This document shows positions 1 through 13,097 of a stretch of 64,000 nucleotides of DNA, piece by piece. A program made the translations under genes and the position numbers. Below the pieces are notes generated by a model that was not told where the DNA came from, did not search any database, and saw only the letters and a list, made by a program, of their open reading frames with translations. Position 1 is the stretch's first letter, and every line of letters begins with the position of its first letter. Origin of the DNA: Rhynochetos jubatus (Eukaryota > Chordata > Aves > Eurypygiformes > Rhynochetidae); contig CM050650.1 of NCBI GenBank assembly GCA_027574665.1, forward strand, positions 97,127,086 through 97,191,085, in the 5' to 3' direction.

Positions 1-1324
1 ATTGCCTCTCCTTGCTTTCCTTGAGTCTTCACAATTAAATATACTGGTTTTCTGCCATTCAAAGCCCCTAGCAATCTGCAAAGTAAGAGATTAAGTCAGT
101 GATCTGAATTCAGATTTCCCAGATGACAGCAGAGAGCATTATCAACAAGGCACCAGCCTGGCCTGATAAACTTGTGCATTTTATTCCATAGGGAATTTTT
201 GCCTCATAATGTAGGAGTTCAGTTACAGCAAGAAGAAGGCTTTTGTTTATTGAAACAAATGGATGAAAGCAGCAAGGGTGAGATTTATTTTGTTTCATAT
301 TTTATTGTCTGGAAACAATTGAACTCACCGAATCAATTATTTCATAGGTTTCTAAAGTTACGGTCATTGAGGAAATGGTTATTGTATTTCTGTACTATTG
401 TAGGCGTGTGTGATGTTTTATGAAATACCCAAGTCAGATTTTGTATGTACCAGACATAATCCCCAGGAATTTTCTGAATCATATTTATTTCACACTGATT
501 TTCTTCTATCCGTGAACATGAGATAAAGGAGTGCATTATTGTCAGGTAGTTAAATTTGGTTCCCTGGAATATTCTGTGAGCCTGAGGTGGATAGAGAAAG
601 TCACGTATTCATCAATCCTTTGATATTGCTGCTAAACTGACTTTTTGCCTGCTGGGAACACTGCCATTCTTGGTAATATGGAAAAGGTTTGCTGCAGTCG
701 ACAAAGGTTTTACCATCTGTGCTTGTACTATAATCTGAGTGATGGAAAAGAAGAACAAGCACAGAATCTGTCCATAAGTTTCAGATCTCTGTCATAGGAT
801 GTTTCCCACTGTATTTGAAAAATACAAGTAACAAATGAGGGGTTTAAGCCCTGACTACCTAACTATTCTTACATCCTGTTCAGTTCACATCAGTAACATT
901 TCAGTGCAGAATTCCTGTATTAGATTGGTTTTGCCTAAAGAAAATCCTCCAGCAAATCATTTGGTTCTTACACACAGACATCAAGAGTGACACTTGTTCA
1001 TCTAATATCAGATATTGCCGGTGTGCATGTCTACAGCTAAACTAGTGACCTCAACTCCTTTTATAGCAAGTGGAAAGGAATAGGCAGTTTTGGGTCATGA
1101 TTCATCTGACCTTTTAAGATACTTATTTTAAGGTGAGGAGAATCACATCCTAAGATTATCCATTTCTCTTCATTATTAAGAGTACCAGGACTTTCAATGC
1201 TGTTATCTACCTGTAGATTGTAAACAGCTTGGTCAGACACTTGGTCAGATCTCTCCTACCAGAAGATGAATGCAATACTTCCCTTTCTAGGGTTTTGTGG
1301 TGGTTTGGTTTCTGGTTTGTGGTT

Positions 1325-1355
1325 GGTTTTTTGTTTTGTTTTGTTTTGTTTTTCT
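1325..1355. repeat. (GTTTT)n simple repeat
   Basis: Short run of GTTTT units inside a G/T-rich stretch that follows a TGGTTTGG-type sequence. It is an ordinary intronic microsatellite. The 61-codon frame over it is hydrophobic only because of the T content and is not a gene. Confidence 0.8.
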
Positions 1356-4300
1356 TTTCAATACTCATCCTTCCTATTAAAAGTGTTACTTATTTCTCAT
1401 TTGAATTTATTTAGCAATGGCTGATGCAGTTGATGGGTCAAGATTAAAAAGACTATTTTTAATAGAATTCAACAGAATTTTATAGAATTCCGTACCAAGC
1501 CAAACTTGTCACAAAAAAGCAACCAATGCAAATGGAAAATTAGAGATAGGAGTGGAAACAGACTGATTCCAAATTATTAGCAGTGGAAAACTGTATTCTT
1601 CCCTTTACTGCAGTTTATTTTTTAAGACAAAGTTAAATATGATCATAATAGCAAGTTGCTAATGTGTTGTCAACACGTTCTTGTTATACTATGTGTTATT
1701 ATGAAAATTATAGTCAATAATATCCCAAATAACCTATTGATTCCAGTATAAAATTTGATCCTTCAGTTAAAAAGTTAATGTATAATTCTTAGAAATTTGT
1801 GCTGTTCAGGGAATCCAAGTCCTGACTTTGTAGTCTGTTACGAATTTTTGCAGAAATGGTATCTTAAATTACTTGTAGTCTCCTTTTTTACCATTAAAAT
1901 GTTGGAAAAGTTTTTATTTCTTCCAATATAATTGAAAGCTGTAAAACTGTTATATTACTTATAGTGGTTTGTGCATTGTATTTACAAAGTCTTTTTTCTA
2001 TATTAATTTTGGTTATCATTATATTATCTTGTTTCCTGATCATTGACATATTTAAGTATCTAAAGATGAGGCTTGTATGCAGATAGGGACTTGATTTTGA
2101 TCAATTTAGGTTGTAGTCATCTGTATATTCTAAAAAATACGGTTTGGGGACTAAAATTCATGAAGGCATTTTGCTTATTGAAACAGGGATATACTCTGAG
2201 TCTAAATGAACTCTGTGGCTTTAAGAAGTTGTACTGTATTAGTTTTCTCACTATCCTCTATTGGTATAGTTCACATTTGTCATTGTTTAGTTGTAGTAAC
2301 AGGCATTATCTCAAAAAGTTACATTCTGCCCAAAGATCCTAAACATAGCTCAAAGAATCATAATGCACTTTCTTTGTAAAAATTCTCCATACTACCCAAC
2401 TGCTGGGTTGGCGACACCACTACATTCCCTCTCCCTGTGGGGGACATGGTTGGTAAGTCCCTATTACTTTTCTGTTTCTGCCTAGTGTAGTGGTTTCAAA
2501 ACTATTATGGTTGCGCATCCCATCAGTAAAAAGTTTTTGAGGTCATCCCACCAATGTACGTATATCCATTTCTAAATTACATATATGTAATACTGAAGTT
2601 CTAATATTTTTCTTCCTGCACCACAGTGAATTTTCTTGCATACCCCTTGGAATGCCTGCAATCTGCTTTGGAGACCACTGCCCGAGTAGAAGAGTCCCTT
2701 GGGGTCATGGACAGAGCTGACAGTGTGAGATAGTGGCCCAAGGATAGAATAAAGTAACCATTTCTTCTGTCAGCCTGTCCTATGGAATAAATGAAAGACA
2801 AATTGCTTATTGTCAGTGACCACCTTAAAATATTAAGATCTGTAAAGTTTACTAGAAAATTCACAGCATGAAATACTCTCATACTGTGGTAGAGTCTTAT
2901 ATCCACATTGTAGCTGGCATTGATAGTACTTCTGTTATTAGCTTCTGGGTGTTCAGCATATGACTTCTTTGGCTCTGATACGTGGAACCTACCAGTGTGC
3001 AGCCATGATCAGTGCTGCATGGGGTTTTAATTCCTGCTAATTCAGAGTTTAGCAAAATGAAGAAAGTGTAAAAATAAATTCCAGACAAGCACCTCTGCCT
3101 GTAGTATTCTACCTGTGTATTTCATCACAAACCTAGATTTTATGCTCCTAATACAAATTCCATCAACTACCTCAAAGAGCAACAACCATTTTTTCAGAAC
3201 CATGGTTCTGTCTTAGTAGAGGTTATACTTGTAAATACATATATTTTCGACATTTTTTTTCTAAAAATTATTTTTTTATTCCAGGTTATCTTCACAGTGT
3301 ATGGATGCTTATTTCAAAACTATTATTTTGTTAATTTTTAGAAAGAGCTTACTTTAACCATCTTTGTGTAATATATATGCATGTTAACCATAATTTAAGA
3401 TGTTTTTTCACTGTCTGCCATTACCAATTATATGTAAAAATTGAAAGCATTAATAAGTTTGAGATGCTTAATGATTTCTGAGGGTGTATAGAATGTCACC
3501 TTTTTTAGAATCCCATCAGGGAATTTTGTATTACTATTTAACTATAGTTATCTATATAACGTAGCAGCAACTTAACCAGATTTTTACTTAGAATGATAGT
3601 GTTCCTTTTGTTTATGGATTTCTTACAATTTTGATAACAATATTCCATTATCAGAAATTATAACACTCATATCTTTATGAAATCTCTCAAAGGTTATTAA
3701 TAAGTTCTTCCAGATTTACTGTGAGTGTCATTAGGTTGATCTTGATAAGCTTTAGGAAGAGCAATGCTGTGTGCAAGGCTGCATTTTGCTGCAAACAACT
3801 GTGCATTGCATCAAACTATTCCTTGTTATCAAACTGTTCACCACTATCACTGAATTAATTTCAAATGCTGGGTCTACAGCCAGCTCTGTGTATGAATTCT
3901 GTTAAGGATAAAGCCGGAGGTGTAAAAAATGAATCAGAAATGGTCTTAAGATTTTGTTACTTTTGCCAAATCCAGCAATAATGAAAATGAATTTCTTGTT
4001 GCTTGGTAAGTATTGGTGGTATTTAAAATGTGTTTCAACTATATACAAGGTAAAGACAAGAATACATAGGCTTAGTGGATAATGCTACAAGTGTCCTTGG
4101 GATGCTGGGGTTCCTACATGCTCTTCACTGTCTTGCCATATGCTGGACTACTTGCTTGAGTAATGCTTGCCACTGAATTACCATTTCCTTTCCAGACCTT
4201 CTTTTGGAATTGAGTTCTCATTTGTGTATTAGTTACTCAAAAATATCTTTATTATTTGACAAGATTCAAGGAACAAGAGAATATGCATACTTAAAAACAA

Positions 4301-5618
4301 TTTTGTTGTTACAGAACAAAGTTACAAAAGATATAAAATGACAAACTAGTATGATTAACAGTAAAGATTTTCCTCTGTTATTCAAGCACTTCAGCTAGCT
4401 TGTGATGCTTGTAAGTTAGCTTTCAAGCCAAACAGAGGAGAGTGCTATAAAGAGTTTTCATGGGTACATTTTCCTGCAGAGAGAATGTTCAGTAAGACCA
4501 TGGTCCCTGAGGCTGGGAAGTTCTTCCCTGCAGGATTTGTGTCTGCTCAAACCTCTCCCTCCCCTGAAGTATGTGACATAGAAAGCACAACTGACCATGT
4601 CCTTTTTCAGTACTCCTCAACTGTTGAATTGAAATGCTTCACAGTTGATTCCTCTTACTGGGTAGGAGTTTTTTCTTGGTGTCTTGTGCTTAAGAAGCCT
4701 TTGGTAACTACTTTGCTTCATTGTGCTACCTGTAAAGGTTGTATTCCTTCATCTGATCTACACTGCAGATAATCAATCTCCATTTGTGTGAAGATGAAAG
4801 CTCAAGGATATATCTGCAGTTCAGTTTTCTCCCACTTAGGATCTTCATCCAAGGAGAAGACTAACACCTGTGCTCACACTGACTTCTTTACTGATGTTGT
4901 ACTGTTGTGACAGACTGCAACTGTTGTACAGCTTTAGGGCAGAGAATGGCTGTTGAGGATCAGCAGGCTAATAGCCTGCACACCATGGGGAAGAGGGGGT
5001 ACTTTGCATCTTTGCAGTTCTGAATGGCTTTTTTGGCCAGGTGTGAGTTTAAGTCTTTGATGAATTCTCTGTCTTTGCTATCTTCTGCTGATCCCTGAGT
5101 GGACCTCACTGCATCAGTAATTGAGGCCATTGTGGCTTTGGGCATAGCACTACAGGTGTAGTAACTACAGCTGAAATAACATTTTTCTCAGTAGTTTTAG
5201 CTATCCATTAGTGGGGAGACTTCTGGATGCAGGGTGGTGGACTCCCTGGAAAGTTACAGGTCTATATGGAAGATCTCTCCTTTGATGGGAACTATCGCAG
5301 ATAAAGGAGTGATGAGGGTGTCCTTCCTTTCAGGATTTACTGGATATCCCATGCTACCTTCCCCTTCTCTCGCTCCTTCTCCTCCCCTTCAGCTAGCTGA
5401 AAGAAACTTCACAAAATATTATTTATAATGTAGAAACTAAATTGTGGACAGTTAATTTCAAAGTTGAGTATTTTTTGAAAACTGTCTTATAAAAGATTTT
5501 TAGTAGCTTTATCATTAAGGTGTACCACTATGTTGTGAGTACTGTACTACACTCTGAAGACACTACATTTGAAGAAGAAGAATTAATGTTGTCTTCACAG
5601 ACCCTCTCTGTGAAAGAT

Positions 5619-6090
5619 CACAGAATCACCAAATCATTGAGGTTGGAAGGCATGTCTGACATCATCTAGTCCAATCAACTGCTCAGGCAGAGAAGGGTCA
5701 CCTAGACAAGTTCTCTCACAATCATGTCCAGTCAGGTTTTGAAAATCTCCAAGGATCGAGACTTGGCAAACCTCTCTGGGCAATCTGTGCCAGTGTTTGA
5801 TCACCCTCACGGTGAAATAGCTATTTCATTGGTTCAGATGAAATTTCCTGGGAAATTTGTGCCCATTGCCTGCCAAGGGGCACTTACTGTGAAAAAATTA
5901 GCTCACTCTTATCCATCCCCTCCAGTCAGGTATTTACAGACATTGACAAGGTCCAGCTGAGCCTGCTCTTCTCCACCCTGAGGAGTCCTGGTCTCTCTTA
6001 TCCTTTTCTCATATGTAAGAGACTCCAGTCTCTAAACCATGTTTTTGGCCCTGCATTGGATTAGCTAGATCTGCTAGTACTCTTTCCCTT
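5619..6090 (-). mobile_element. CR1 LINE 3' end, minus strand
   Basis: Read on the + strand it begins with the reverse of a CR1 tail (cagaatcacc aaatcattga at 5620-5639, then GGTTGGAAGG and 'catctagtcc'). It runs on through the typical reversed 3' region ('ttctccaccctgag', then the 'agactccagtc' block) to about 6090. Birds carry very many 5'-truncated CR1 copies of this kind. The copy is diverged: the octamer tail is reduced to one imperfect unit and no reverse transcriptase domain remains. The 78-codon + strand frame across it is antisense to the element and not a gene. The far end is fuzzy. Confidence 0.8.
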
Positions 6091-7211
6091 GAAAGTATGG
6101 ATTTAATTAGACAAATAGCCTTCTCCTAATTGTGTAAGTCTACTTCTGATTTTCATTACCTTTAACCTTTACCTCATCCTCAAAGGAAATTTATTTAATC
6201 TCATGGTTTTTTCACTTTCTCCAACAATCCTGATTTTTCCAGACCTACCATTTATAGACGTAATGAATTCTTTCTTTCCATCCTGCCTTTCTTTTGCTGT
6301 CAGGTGGTGTTGTTTTCTTTTTCTTTTTTTTTTTTTTTTATGTATGCCTTTCAACACATGCTTGTTTAGCTAGTGGTTTCATTTTGTTCTTTCTTTTTAA
6401 GTTCAGTAAAAATGGCAAACAATGAACCATGGGCAGATTTCACAAACCAGTAAAAACATCAATAAAGTAAATAAAAATTTAGAAAAAACAATCCATATAC
6501 TAGTCATGCCTATGTGTAATCATTAGTCAGAAGTGTTGTCGTTCATTAAATTAAAAATTTCTTCACAAAAATATTACCTGAACTCAGAACAATTATCTCG
6601 TTGCTCATTCCTTATTCATACTCCTGGTGATGAATTTGGACAGTCTTCAAGTAGCATTGCTTAACGAGAATGCTTAAGGCATGAGGAAGACATTCTGCCT
6701 AACCTCAATTAGTTTCACTCTATTTTTTTCTTGCTTGACTGGTATTATTATCACAGCTACAGGGAAAAAATGCCCGAAAACTTAATGACAAAGGTAATTA
6801 ATGCTATAAATGTTGCAAATGTTAAGCCTTCATTGTTAAAAATTTTCTCTTGAGATTATTTATTTTCAAGACAGGAGTAGTGTAGTGGAAAAATATATTT
6901 ACTGCCCAACATCCTCATCATAATTTCAAACCCAGAACATCTGAGTATCCTCAAAATTAAGAAAACTTCTGCTTCTTATCCACAACAATAAACCAAAAGT
7001 ACTTCACAGGTATGTCATAAGACAAAAATTCTGCACAGATGCGTCTGTAAAGATGAAAATTGGTGATAATCTTGAAGTTCATTACATCTTCTAACAGTAA
7101 TCCCTCCTGTTATGGTCTTTTCACTTCTGGTAATATGCAGATGCTAGAACATTTTAATTTTCTGCATATTTAACTTGAATGTTTGAAATTAAATAAATTT
7201 ATATGCATGCT

Positions 7212-7245
7212 CTGTGAATAGTATAGTTGATTACACTATTCACAG
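7212..7245. other. Perfect inverted repeat (hairpin) before EYS exon A
   Basis: Arms CTGTGAATAGT (7212-7222) and ACTATTCACAG (7235-7245) are exact reverse complements of 11 bases, with a 12-base loop. It lies 108 bases upstream of the acceptor of the exon at 7354. No function is known; an RNA stem here would sit in the region where branch points and splicing regulators act. Confidence 0.6.
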
Positions 7246-7353
7246 GTATTCAGAAAATGGATATTTTTTTAATGTGCTTTCTTAATTATATTGTACTTTA
7301 TTACTTTATTTTGTAATACATTAATAAAATTAGCTTTTGTTTATTCATTTCAG

Positions 7354-7518
7354 ACACAGCACTGTTTTTTCCATCCTTCACTGGAAATTCTTATTTGGAA
7401 CTACCTTCTCTGACATCTGTATTTGAGACCAGGACTGCATCTGGGCAGGAAGCAAGCAATCTGACAACTCTGCACTTGACAGTGAAAACAACCGCTCTGA
7501 ATGGCACAATCCTTTACA
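7354..7518 (+). CDS. EYS: EYS exon A: first part of laminin G domain
   Basis: Internal exon of eyes shut homolog, a secreted extracellular matrix protein of photoreceptors with EGF and laminin G modules. The acceptor is TTTCAG|AC at 7352-7353 and the donor is TACA|GTGAGT at 7519. Its 165 nt start and end in phase 1: two bases finish a codon, 54 codons follow, and one base is left over. The peptide contains FPSFTGNSYLELP, the opening beta strands of a LamG fold, then LHLTVKTTALNGTILY. I recognise both as EYS from memory of the human protein. Two N-glycosylation sequons, NLT and NGT, fit a secreted protein. There is no stop in frame. The exon could be mistaken for another LamG protein (CRB, agrin, laminin alpha), but the match continues through the next three exons in EYS order, so I am fairly sure. 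Confidence 0.9.
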
Positions 7519-10500
7519 GTGAGTACCAATGATACTTGAAGCTAAGTGTCGGTTTTAACTTCTTCAGGTCCTTACTAACTTTAGTGTACATCAGCTGGCA
7601 TTTTCTATTCAACAGCAAAATGAGTCATTAAAATGCAGTAGAAGCCTTTTGGTATTCTAATGCATGATGCATTATAAAATTTGAACCATCGTTCTTTGTG
7701 TTCCTCTGGAAAGTTCTTTAATTTATGACTCATTGAGCAAAACATAACTTACAACTGAAAATGCTGCTTCCTGACAAGCAAGAACACAGTAAGCATATGT
7801 AATCCAGTAATAAGTGTTACAGCTCTAAAATATAAATGTTGAAGAGGTTTTGAACAATTTATTACACAGAAACAGCTTCTCAATAGTTGGGTTGAGACTC
7901 ACTCTTTATTGTAATTGCAATCTTAGTTTCAAAGATTTTTCGATTTGCAGAAGTATCTTACGTTCTGCAAATTTGCCACATTTCAGCGTATTTACTGTGA
8001 TTTCACACCTCAGAGGATTCTTTTGTGGTCCCCAGAGTGTACTTGCAGACTTGGACGTATAATTGTTAGTACCACAAAAGAATTTTACTTCTTGCCTGCA
8101 TATTTCATTCCTGAGTAAATGGCATGAACTTCTGAGATAGTATGCTTTTCACTAGTAAGCAAGAAAAATAGGTTTCTCTGCCAGTTAAATATTTCTGTAT
8201 ATATTTTAGATTGTAATTTCTATCCAAATGGAAAACCTGGAAAGTGAGGTGATTTCTTCCAGAACCCAGGAAGAGCTAGAAAATATGTTTGTGCAATCTA
8301 TCTAATAGATTTACTCCACAAAGGCAAAATCATTAGGATCATACTTTGTTCAGTGCAGCTTCCTAGGGTTTGTCTACACAAAGTCTTGTTGATTCAATAT
8401 AAATCATTTTGATTTATTTTCATTATTTTTATATTAATCTGGAAGTAAAACATGATAATTCAGCTGCACTATGTAAATATTTATGACAGAGAAAAAAGTA
8501 GTATAAGCTTCACAGCATTATTTAATTATGCTTTTTATTATTATCTGTGTAACACTTTCTTTAGATGTAAAACCAAGCAGAGCCTAATTGAACATTTATG
8601 TTTACTGCTTTTCAAAATGCTATTTCAAATCCTTGTAGGTTATAGCTGGACTGTTGTTACAGCTGCCAAAGATACATGGCTGTAGAATTTGCTAAGAATC
8701 ATGGATAAGTGGTGATGTGGCAGTTCTTTATCTTGTTAGTTATTTCAATATCAAGAGGAATTGTCCTTCAGGAAGAATTCATGAAAGGTCACTAGAAGTA
8801 CTTTGAATATATTTGGTATTCAATGATTTTGTTTGCCTCATCACTACAAAGTAGTTGGCTTCCAGCCAAGGTTATAACTTGCTATCTACCCGTAAGGCCT
8901 AATGAGTAAGCATGCCTGTTAAAATAAATAAATAAACATTGAAGTTTCTCTGCTATTCTCAGGAGGAAGCGGTGCTTTCTGAAAACCTGGATAAGTGTAC
9001 TGTACTCCTACAACCAGACCCAATTTTTTTTTTCTATCACTACTTGTGGGAAAAGGTTTTGACTTGAAAGTAGTAAATTTACAAAGCTGGAGGAGAGATT
9101 GACATTGTTGTAGCTTTGAAACAGAATTTGCAGTGCTGGATACTGTTTGGGTAGTTTACAACTCAACTTCTTGACAAATAGTCAATTTGCTCCTTTTTGC
9201 AAACATAAACTGGGCACAATTTTTAACTGAAAAATCAAATTCCAACTCTTTCTCTATGTATGCTTTCCCATAATTGCAAACAAATATAAGATGTTTCTCT
9301 GTTGCATTCTATACAGACATTACAAAACGATGAACAGTAAGTCCTCTCCTTTTTGTTTCCATTCACGTACACAAGGCAGTTACAACCTTTGCTTTAGTTA
9401 GTAGCAGGTGTTCCATACTTTTGTTCGCAATCATCATTTAAAATGAAAGTGCATTGAAGCACATTAAACTTGATAATATTTAAGGAGATGTCTCTGCTTT
9501 TTCTCTTTGGGTTTCTGCAATCATCAGGTGAGAGCTAGCCTGTACCTGGAATTCATGGGGTCCTTAGAGTAGTGTTAGGATTCAGAAAGTAGTGTTATCT
9601 TGAGCTTTCACAATGACATACATGGATGTGGACTGTGGAATTTCAGTTTTGCTGCTTGTAAATTTTCAAATTGTTTTGAGAAACCTAGAAATTGTCACTT
9701 TTTATATGTTAAGTTCTGACCAACAGATACAATAAGGCAGGTAATTGCATCTCTCTCATATTGTCTCACAAGTGTGGTTGAGTACTTCGGGTAGACAGTG
9801 GGAGACTCAAGTATATTGGGCAAGCATGCAGACTGACTTAGCATTGTGTGCGGAGTTTTGGTGCAGCTGAAATAATGCTGTGAAAAAGGGAGGGGGTGTG
9901 AATGCCTTGCTTGTGCACTGAGGGACAACATCACAGTGAGCAGAACTGATAGTTGTATTACGCTCCCTAATTTCATTCTCTGTATCCCAGTGAATCTGCT
10001 TCTTCCATTGTTGTTATAAAAAACCCCAAAATATTATCACTGATTTTAAAAATATAGCTCCCTTATGTCTAATTCAGATATATGAATACAAATGCTGGAT
10101 AATTCTAGGGACATTTTGACACAATTGTATTTAATCTGTGCAAAATCCCACTGAATTAGGTGGAGGTTCTGCCAATTTAAATTATTGAAAATCATACCAG
10201 ATGTACTTGAGATGCTACTGTCTCAAAATAAATTTGGTAGTCTTTCTCAGATAATGTTCTTGTAATTGAAAGTTTCTGGTTTTGAATATCAGAGAAAATA
10301 TTAATGTTCCTAAATTGCATTTAATCAGAGAAAATTTACATACACGTGTATGAGTACACAAAATCTTTCAGTACTAGAAGGAAAAACTAATGCTTTATTC
10401 TCCTACCAAACATGAAATTTAAAAGCTAGTAGTCCACCATGAAACTTAGAGCCAATCATACATTGCAGAAAATCTCAAAAGGAATACTGACAGTGAGAAA

Positions 10501-11490
10501 AATAGATTTTTAAACTGCTAAGCAGTTCTGTGGCTTTTCAGTCTTCTGTCTCTGCAGGAGTAGCAGGTGTACACTTGAACTTGTATGCAGGCACCAAACT
10601 CTTCTGTATCTCTGTCAGATAAACATAATATCCTTCATGACTCCATATGCTTCCTCTGTTCTTCCTTCATCCCTGTATTTAGCTCCTTGCTCTGTCACGT
10701 CTTCCCTTCTAACAACTTCAACAGAAAACCTCCTGTTGTCAGCTGTGCTTCTTTTAATATTAGTACACCTCCTGCTTTTGCTGCTGCTTTTTTGAAGCTG
10801 CGCTACCATCAAACAGCTGAGAAAGGAACTGTCAGCAGAAAGTCGTCTTGAGGCTTGTACACTCACTAGGTACAAGAACTACAGAATTATAAAAAAGGGT
10901 TAATGTTCATGATATTTTCATATTCTGTTAATATACTGATGTTTAGCAATAGCTCCATAATTAAGGTTGCATTGAGTTTCACACATTCATAAAGAAAAAT
11001 CCTCTTTGTCAAAAACAGTGTTAAAAATAGGAAGAAAATCACAGTGATCTTCTTGGTTCAGGTGTGTTTTACTAAAAAATGATTACACGTTTTGAATTTT
11101 TTTTAAATTAGTCCACTTTCGTATCATTCATTTTTTACCTGATTTTACCAGGTGGTGTTGAGGTTACTCTTATTTCTCTGGCAGAAAATTAGCAAATATT
11201 TAATTACAATAAGAAATCTCAGACAAGATCATTTTGATATACAAATTGGTTTTAATCAAGAAGTATATGTAAGAAGAATATTTAAGTCAAAATCTTAAGG
11301 AAACTGTGAAAATACTAAAACTTGGATCTACCTTTACCTACTATACCAACCAGTGAGGATTAAGAAAAGATGTGTTTCTTCTCCATTTTTTCACAATCAT
11401 GTGTCTTAAAATAAAAATAAGTGAACACTTAAAAGTACAGATGCATTCTTGTAATACCATTTAGCAGTTAATGTAAATGTAAATACATAT

Positions 11491-11528
11491 ATATATAAGA
11501 AAAAATAAAAAATATATATAAGAAAAAA
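11491..11528. repeat. Duplicated AT-rich motif
   Basis: The motif ATATATATAAGAAAAAA occurs twice in a row, separated by a short A/T spacer. It looks like a slippage-type local duplication in intron sequence. Nothing else is visible. Confidence 0.75.
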
Positions 11529-13073
11529 GCCTACTTATGGACTAATACGTACTCCAAATATGAGAATCAGTAACTGTGCTGGGCATGTTCCTTTACTAAA
11601 TTACACCATGTTGTTGTCGAAACACGCTACCATTTAATATCTTTATTACCAAGGATTTTATCAATGGTTGGCTAAAAGTAACAAATATTAAGGACAAACT
11701 ATTGTTTGTAGAGGCTACCAAAAAATAGATTTTCTGTTATAAACATGTGGAATGAGAGAGAATATAAGTGATTTATAGAAAGTTACTATATATGTAAAAA
11801 GCAAAGAAACTCATCCAAGAACTGGTTTCTGCAACACTTTTAGTAGATATTAAACCATAGTCTGTTTTAATGCAAAACAAAAAATGTACTTACCTTCTTA
11901 ATAACAATGTTTACCCTAATTATTTTCATTATGTATATAAAAGCATACAAATGGTAAGAGCTGATGGACTAAAAATGTCTGCACTTTTTTTAAGTTACCT
12001 TATCTTTACATTCCTGGCAGAATGTGAGAAGATTTCTTTTTAGATATGTTTAAAAAGGTTTGAAAATACACACAATTATTACATTTGTGCCAATAAAGAT
12101 CAGCCATCATTTAAGAAATATTTCTTTGTTGAATACAGTATGCATTCTTAAACTTTTTTCTTCTATTCCTTATTGATTTTAGTTGTTTGCATGATTTAAT
12201 TTCATCAACACATCAAAGCAAATTGTGATATTTAGCCACAAAGCAAAATAAATTGCAAGTATTCATAAAAAACTGATACAGTTATAAAGTTTTACTTAAT
12301 CATTTTCACTTTTAACAGTCAGCATAATGCTGTTCACAATACCTTCAAGGAGAGATTTAACTTCTACTTTATATGGTATTCTATAACTTCTGTCAATTGC
12401 ATTTCAGATATCACAGCCCATGTTTATAGCATTCCTTAAGGACACCAGCTTCTTTTTCATAAGTTGTGCTCAAAAATATTTTCCTGTGCTCTCAAAAGTT
12501 CTCTTGCCCAGATCTACCCATATCCTACTTACCCTTCTAAAACTAAAGATGGGCCTTTCAGGCAATTCAGTCATAGTCTGTTTGTCTGTTACTTCAGCTG
12601 GCTTTCTCAAGCAGACCATTTCACTGTATCCTTCCTCTGTGTCAAAATATATTTTTTGCCTAATATAGTTTCATACCATAGCTTAATGGGAATTTAAATC
12701 TGTCTTTACCAGATAGGCAACCATTTGAATCCAGTGGCCACTTACCAGCCATCATTCTGATGTACAAAAATAACCTTTCAGCTTGCAGTTTCCTATGAAA
12801 GCATGATCCTCTCACATAATCTCTACTAAGGTTAAGATAATTTACCCCTAATATAAAACAAGATCTTTTACTCAGATGGTTCCCCGTCTCTCTCTGTTCC
12901 CAGAACTTCTCTATTTTGCATAAGGCTCAGGCTTTTCCTTATATACACTGGGCAGCACATGCTCTTTTACATCACCAGAACAAAATTCTTTAGAGGGACA
13001 CTCTTCATCCTCATGTTCACTGTAGAAAGATTTAAAGGACTGTCCTTTCACAGGCTCTCATGACACCTAGCAG

Positions 13074-13097
13074 ATAATATGAAGTCAGTCATATTAT
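13074..13097. other. Short perfect inverted repeat
   Basis: ATAATATGA (13074-13082) and TCATATTAT (13089-13097) are exact reverse complements with a 6-base loop. In AT-rich DNA such 9-base stems arise by chance, so no role is claimed. Confidence 0.55.

Larger units (their letters stand above)
1..7353 (+). other. EYS: EYS intron, 3' part (upstream of first visible exon)
   Basis: This stretch ends in a clean acceptor, a T-rich tract followed by CAG at 7351-7353. I found no frame in it that reads like EYS EGF or LamG sequence, so the preceding exon is probably outside the window. It holds a (GTTTT)n tract at about 1325-1355, a 16-base T run at 6324-6339, a minus-strand CR1 end at about 5619-6090, and a lower-AT patch at about 4460-5430 that I cannot classify. 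Around 2490-2660 there is text that faintly resembles an old dispersed repeat, too decayed to name. The rest is plain AT-rich intron in which I see nothing. Confidence 0.75.
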
